Shown here piece by piece: positions 60,363 to 64,000 of a stretch of 64,000 nucleotides of DNA. Where the stretch lies: positions 124,001-188,000 of the forward strand of contig JBMNGN010000005.1 of assembly GCA_050949865.1 (NCBI GenBank), given 5' to 3'. This DNA is from JBMNGN01 sp050949865 (lineage in GTDB: Bacteria > Bacillota > Syntrophomonadia > Syntrophomonadales > Syntrophomonadaceae). The translations under genes were made by a program, and so were the position numbers. The first letter of the stretch is position 1. Each line of letters opens with the position of its first letter. The notes beneath the pieces were generated by a model. It had not been told where the DNA came from, searched no databases, and saw nothing but the letters and a program-made list of their open reading frames with translations.

Positions 60363-61622
60363 TTAGGTCTTAGCTGGTTCCCTGGATATATCAGCCCCCA
60401 GGCTTTTTAATTTCTCCTGAATCCTTTCATATCCCCGATCAATATGGGTCGTTTGTCCTATTATCGTCTCACCCTCAGCAAACAGTCCAGCCAGTATTAA
60501 TGCAGCACCTGCCCGTAAATCAGTAGCTTCCACCGAAGCACCCTCCAACCGGGGTTTGCCCTTAACAATTGCTACCCGCCCCTCTACCCTTATATCACAC
60601 CCCATTCTTCTTAATTCCTGAACATGCATATATCTATTCTCAAAGATAGTCTCAACTATCACACTAGTTCCGGCCACGGTTGAAAGAAAGCTCATCATCT
60701 GAGGCTGCATATCGGTTGGAAAGCCGGGATATGGCAGGGTTTTAATATCAACTGAACGGCACTTATTATTGCCCAACACTCTAATCCCTGCGGTTAACGG
60801 AATTACTTCAACCCCTGTCTCCCGCAGTTTGGCCACTAAGGGCTGAACATGTTCCAGGATTACGTTTTCTACCAGCACATTTCCCCTGCTTATGGCTGCC
60901 GCTACCATAAAGGTACCGGCTTCAATCCGGTCCGGTATTACAGTGTGTTCAACTCCGCCCAGCCTTTCAACTCCTTCAATACGGATGGTATCAAGTCCAG
61001 CTCCCCTAACCCGGGCGCCCATACGATTTAAAAAATTCTGCAAATCTACTATTTCGGGTTCTTTAGCCGCATTTCTCAGGATAGTATGTCCCGGTGCCAT
61101 TACTGCGGCCATCATTATATTTTCGGTGGCTCCAACGCTTGGAAAATCTAAGTGAATATCAGCTCCTGCAACCTTTACCGCTTTTCCCTGCATATAACCA
61201 TATTGCTCGGAAATCTCAAAACCTAGGGCCCTAAAACCCTTAACATGCAGGTCCATTGGCCTGGTTCCAATAGCGCAGCCTCCGGGATAAGCAACTCTAG
61301 CCTTTTTTAAACGGGACAGCAGAGCACCCATAACTAAATTAGAAGCCCTCATCCGCCGCGATATATGTTCAGGGACCTCGTATGAACTTATGGTCCTGCT
61401 ATCAATTATTAATGTATCGTTCTCTCTTTTTACTTTAGCTCCAAGGATGGTCAAAGCCTCAGACATGACATTAATGTCTTCAAGTTCCGGAACCCCTGAT
61501 AATACAATAGTCTCCGACGATAAAAGACTGGCAGCCATTATAGGTAAAATCGCATTCTTGGAACCACTTACTCTAACCTGCCCTTTGAGTGGCACACCAC
61601 CCCTTAGAATAATTTTATCCAA
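60363..61622 (-). CDS. murA: UDP-N-acetylglucosamine 1-carboxyvinyltransferase MurA
   Basis: 419 residues, EPSP-synthase-like fold. The PEP/fosfomycin Cys is C116 in YPGGCAIGTRPMDLH; the substrate loop KNAILPIMAASLL is at 22-34. It makes enolpyruvyl-UDP-GlcNAc, the first committed step of peptidoglycan synthesis. Having Cys instead of Asp predicts fosfomycin sensitivity of this copy. It lies between murC and ftsQ; murB is not in this stretch. Confidence 0.97.
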   Translation of the reverse strand: MDKIILRGGVPLKGQVRVSGSKNAILPIMAASLLSSETIVLSGVPELEDINVMSEALTILGAKVKRENDTLIIDSRTISSYEVPEHISRRMRASNLVMGALLSRLKKARVAYPGGCAIGTRPMDLHVKGFRALGFEISEQYGYMQGKAVKVAGADIHLDFPSVGATENIMMAAVMAPGHTILRNAAKEPEIVDLQNFLNRMGARVRGAGLDTIRIEGVERLGGVEHTVIPDRIEAGTFMVAAAISRGNVLVENVILEHVQPLVAKLRETGVEVIPLTAGIRVLGNNKCRSVDIKTLPYPGFPTDMQPQMMSFLSTVAGTSVIVETIFENRYMHVQELRRMGCDIRVEGRVAIVKGKPRLEGASVEATDLRAGAALILAGLFAEGETIIGQTTHIDRGYERIQEKLKSLGADISREPAKT

Positions 61623-61639
61623 GTAAACACCTCCGCAGA

Positions 61640-63028
61640 TTATGCTTGGAGGGCAAGTTCTGAGAGTTTTCTTACCAAATTGGTACCTACTTTCCAGATA
61701 TCACCTGCACCCATAGTTATAATCAAATCGCCGCTTCTATAATGATTAAAAAGGAATTCTTCAACATTGTGCAAACCGCTTATATAAATTGACTCTGTAC
61801 CCGATCTTAACGAAGCTTTGTATACTTTTTCACCGCTTACCTCAGGAATAATTTTCTCACCAGCTGAATATATATCAGTAATAATAGCCAAATCAACCCC
61901 TGACAATGCTTCACCTAGCTGATCCCCAAGATTTTGGGTGCGAGAATATCTATGAGGCTGAAATACAACAATAACTCGACCTTTATGATATTGCTTGGCA
62001 GCATTTATGGTGGCTCTAATCTCAGTAGGATGGTGGGCATAGTCATCTACTACTGTAACATTCTTAACTTGCCCGATTATCTCAAAACGCCGTTTTGCTC
62101 CCCCAAACCTTTTCAATGCTTTCTTAACTAATTTGATATTTAGGTCTAATTCAAGTGCAACACATATAGCTGCTAATGCATTCAGGGCATTATGCTTTCC
62201 GGGAATGGATAGTTCAATTCTGGCTATGAACTGATTTTTTTTATATACCTCGAATTGGGAACCTATTCCCTTGGGCTTCCAGTTCTCAATATAGAAATCA
62301 TTAGATTTATTTTCACCATAGAGTATGGTTCTGGTTGAACTGGATTCTCTTACTTTTTGGACAAAGCTGTCTTCCCCGTATAGTACCGCAAAACCTTCCG
62401 GCTTTACCCCATTAATGAAGTGTTGAAAAGCATTTTCAATGTTGGCTACCGACTTATAATAATCCAGATGATCATCTTCTACGTTGGTAACTACTGCCAC
62501 ATAAGGCTTTAATCCGAGGAAAGAAGCATCGCTTTCATCCGCCTCGACAACAAAATAGTCCCCCTTGCCGTTAGTAGCCCCCAGGTTGCTTCCCTGCAAT
62601 TGACCTCCGACAATAAAAGCCGGTTCCAATCCGCATTGGTTCAGAACCATATAGATCATAGAGGTTGTAGTTGTCTTGCCGTGCGCTCCCGCTATTGCGA
62701 TGCCTTTGCAGGGATTCACCAGACGGGCTAACATTTGTCCCCGTTTAAGCACCGGTATATTCAGTTCCTCAGCCCTTTTAACTTCGATGTTGTCATGGGG
62801 TATTGCTGAAGATACTACTAATAGATCAACTCCCTCCTTTAAATTAGATGAAGAATGACCCTTATAGATTTTTATTCCTATTTCCTCTAGTCTTTTTGTT
62901 ATACTGTTTACCTGCAGATCAGAACCACTAACTTTGAATCCTTTTTCAACGAGTACCTGGGCTATTCCGCTCATTCCTGCTCCAGCTATTCCAACCATAT
63001 GAATCCATTGGTGTGGCATAGTGATCAT
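61640..63028 (-). CDS. murC: UDP-N-acetylmuramate--L-alanine ligase MurC
   Basis: 462 residues. An N-terminal Rossmann segment WIHMVGIAGAGMSGIAQVL, the ATP loop IAGAHGKTTTTSMIYM, the central motif VEADESDASFL and the C-terminal ligase domain (VVDDYAHHPTEIRATI). It adds L-Ala to UDP-MurNAc. ATG 63028 follows AAGGAG by eight bases; longer frames upstream are not supported. Confidence 0.97.
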   Translation of the reverse strand: MITMPHQWIHMVGIAGAGMSGIAQVLVEKGFKVSGSDLQVNSITKRLEEIGIKIYKGHSSSNLKEGVDLLVVSSAIPHDNIEVKRAEELNIPVLKRGQMLARLVNPCKGIAIAGAHGKTTTTSMIYMVLNQCGLEPAFIVGGQLQGSNLGATNGKGDYFVVEADESDASFLGLKPYVAVVTNVEDDHLDYYKSVANIENAFQHFINGVKPEGFAVLYGEDSFVQKVRESSSTRTILYGENKSNDFYIENWKPKGIGSQFEVYKKNQFIARIELSIPGKHNALNALAAICVALELDLNIKLVKKALKRFGGAKRRFEIIGQVKNVTVVDDYAHHPTEIRATINAAKQYHKGRVIVVFQPHRYSRTQNLGDQLGEALSGVDLAIITDIYSAGEKIIPEVSGEKVYKASLRSGTESIYISGLHNVEEFLFNHYRSGDLIITMGAGDIWKVGTNLVRKLSELALQA

Positions 63029-63132
63029 TTCCTCATCTCCTTCTCCTCTATCATTACCAGTACACCATATAGTATGCACAATTAACAGAAGTGGTTACAT
63101 TTATTAATAGCCTGTCCTCAATAAATTGCTGA

Positions 63133-64000
63133 TTACATTTCAATAATTGTATTAATAATGTCCCTCAATGCATCGGGCCTGGCTTCTTTTTGTAGATTAG
63201 TTTTCATCTCCGCTAATAATGAGGGATTATTGTAGTACTTACTAACCTTCTTATTTAAAGTATATCCATCAAGGAACTCATCAATAACCATGTCTACAGC
63301 CTTCTTGGCTACCAAAGCCCTGGCATTTTTTTCCTGGTGATTATCGGCTGCGTAAGGATAGGGAATAAGAATTGCAGGCAGCCCTAAAATGGCAAGTTCA
63401 GATATGGTACTTGCTCCGGCTCTGCATACTGCTAAATCAGCAATTGCCAGAGCTTCCTCAATATTGTATAAGTAGGGAGCCAAAAACAGTTTTATTCTAT
63501 AATTCTTTTTGGCTTGACGTTCTGCGAGTTCCATTCTTATATCTTCATAACCGGCATCTCCGGTAATCCATATAATCTGAATATCTATATTTAAGTATTT
63601 ATCAAGCATCTCAAGCATAGCCCGGTTTATACTCATAGCCCCCCGACTGCCTCCGAAGGCAATCAGGGTAAAAATTTGGGGACTGAAATCAAATTTTTTT
63701 CTAGCCTCTTCTCTATTGACCTGAAGGAGCTCTTGTCTCACCGGCAGCCCGGTAACCTTTATATTTTTCGCTGATAAGTGGTTCTTCGCCTCCGGAAAAG
63801 TTAACAATACCCAGTCAACCCTTTTAGCTAAATTCCGGTTGGCCAGACCAGGTACAGCGTTCTGCTCGTGAATTACGGTTTTACAGGTTTGAAAAGTGGC
63901 AGCCATTACCACCGGGAAGGAAACATACCCACCGGTTCCAACCACAACATCAGGTTGGAACGATTTTAACAAATTCCAGCTTTGAAATACACTTGAGGGG
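63133..64000 (-). CDS. murG: MurG glycosyltransferase (N-terminal part beyond the window)
   Basis: UDP-GlcNAc:lipid I N-acetylglucosaminyltransferase, which makes lipid II at the inner membrane face. About 289 residues are visible. The open frame continues to position 64000 without a start, and about 75-80 N-terminal residues, including the first glycine-rich loop, are outside. Visible motifs are FQPDVVVGTGGYVSFPVVMAA, VIHEQNAVPGLANR, IAFGGSRGAMSIN, VCRAGASTISELA and LIPYPYAADNHQEKNA. Followed by murC. Confidence 0.95.
   Translation of the reverse strand, partial: PSSVFQSWNLLKSFQPDVVVGTGGYVSFPVVMAATFQTCKTVIHEQNAVPGLANRNLAKRVDWVLLTFPEAKNHLSAKNIKVTGLPVRQELLQVNREEARKKFDFSPQIFTLIAFGGSRGAMSINRAMLEMLDKYLNIDIQIIWITGDAGYEDIRMELAERQAKKNYRIKLFLAPYLYNIEEALAIADLAVCRAGASTISELAILGLPAILIPYPYAADNHQEKNARALVAKKAVDMVIDEFLDGYTLNKKVSKYYNNPSLLAEMKTNLQKEARPDALRDIINTIIEM

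Noticed and set aside
1..64000. CRISPR arrays, rRNA or tRNA genes, insertion sequences, prophage genes
   Set aside because: I found no regularly spaced repeats, no cloverleaf-like sequence with a GTTCGA arm in a gap, and no transposase, integrase (other than XerC) or phage gene. The T-box leader is the only tRNA-related element.

Overview
The window looks like a chromosomal segment of an anaerobic, endospore-forming Firmicute (class Clostridia). A Syntrophomonas-like fatty-acid oxidiser is my best guess, but this is inference from gene content, not an identification. The supporting evidence is pro-sigma-E with its protease SpoIIGA, sigma-G, BofC, CodY, SigI/RsgI, a T-box before ileS, two PyrR attenuators, MurT/GatD, and moderate-to-low GC. 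I see no rRNA, tRNA, insertion sequence, prophage or CRISPR array. Nearly all genes are on the minus strand. Short plus-strand islands lie at 1.9-2.7, 4.1-6.6, 38.7-39.8 and 51.1-51.5 kb.

Region 1 (1-6.6 kb): ruvC-ruvA and bofC (minus), a lone enoyl-CoA hydratase gene (plus), an Mrp-type Fe-S carrier ATPase (minus), and a plus-strand operon of an ECF sigma factor, a zinc-finger anti-sigma factor and a SIMPL-domain protein. Region 2 (6.6-15.6 kb): pyrimidine operon pyrR-pyrB-pyrC-carA-carB, led by a promoter and two PyrR-type attenuators, preceded by lspA-rluD. CarA lacks both the nucleophilic Cys and the catalytic His of its glutaminase site. Region 3 (15.6-25.7 kb): lutABC, a stress-type glycine-zipper protein, a tetraprenyl-beta-curcumene synthase homologue beside a polyprenyl diphosphate synthase, gatD-murT, and a GT4 glycosyltransferase. 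This block sits inside what is in Bacillus the contiguous order ileS-ylyA-lspA-rluD-pyrR.

Region 4 (25.7-40.7 kb): a TraR/DksA-type protein, a DUF5665 membrane protein, ileS with its T-box, nth, yggU, divIVA, a U32 protein, yggT, proC, sepF, yggS, phoPR and a YfiH-family enzyme. This is the ylm/division neighbourhood. It is interrupted by a divergent plus-strand pair (zinc-ribbon protein, MerR-like protein) and followed by nrdR and ylmC. Region 5 (40.7-50.9 kb): rsgI-sigI, then codY-hslU-hslV-xerC-trmFO-topA-dprA in the Bacillus order. Region 6 (50.9-53.2 kb): two unannotated small plus-strand genes, an orphan DNA methyltransferase and a tiny membrane-protein gene. Region 7 (53.2-64 kb): sigG, sigE, spoIIGA, ftsZ, ftsA, sbp, a DUF881 gene, ftsQ, murA, murC and the end of murG. 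Here peptidoglycan precursor synthesis, division and sporulation compartment control are packed together.

The best leads for something new are: (1) the CarA subunit with a dismantled glutaminase triad; (2) an unassigned two-hairpin element ahead of lutABC; (3) the solitary methyltransferase and small genes between dprA and sigG; (4) the divergent zinc-protein pair in the ylm cluster; and (5) the C35-terpenoid gene pair next to MurT/GatD. Start codons were often moved downstream from the longest frame where a ribosome-binding site or a promoter/attenuator made this necessary. All family assignments are from recognised motifs; no database search was run.
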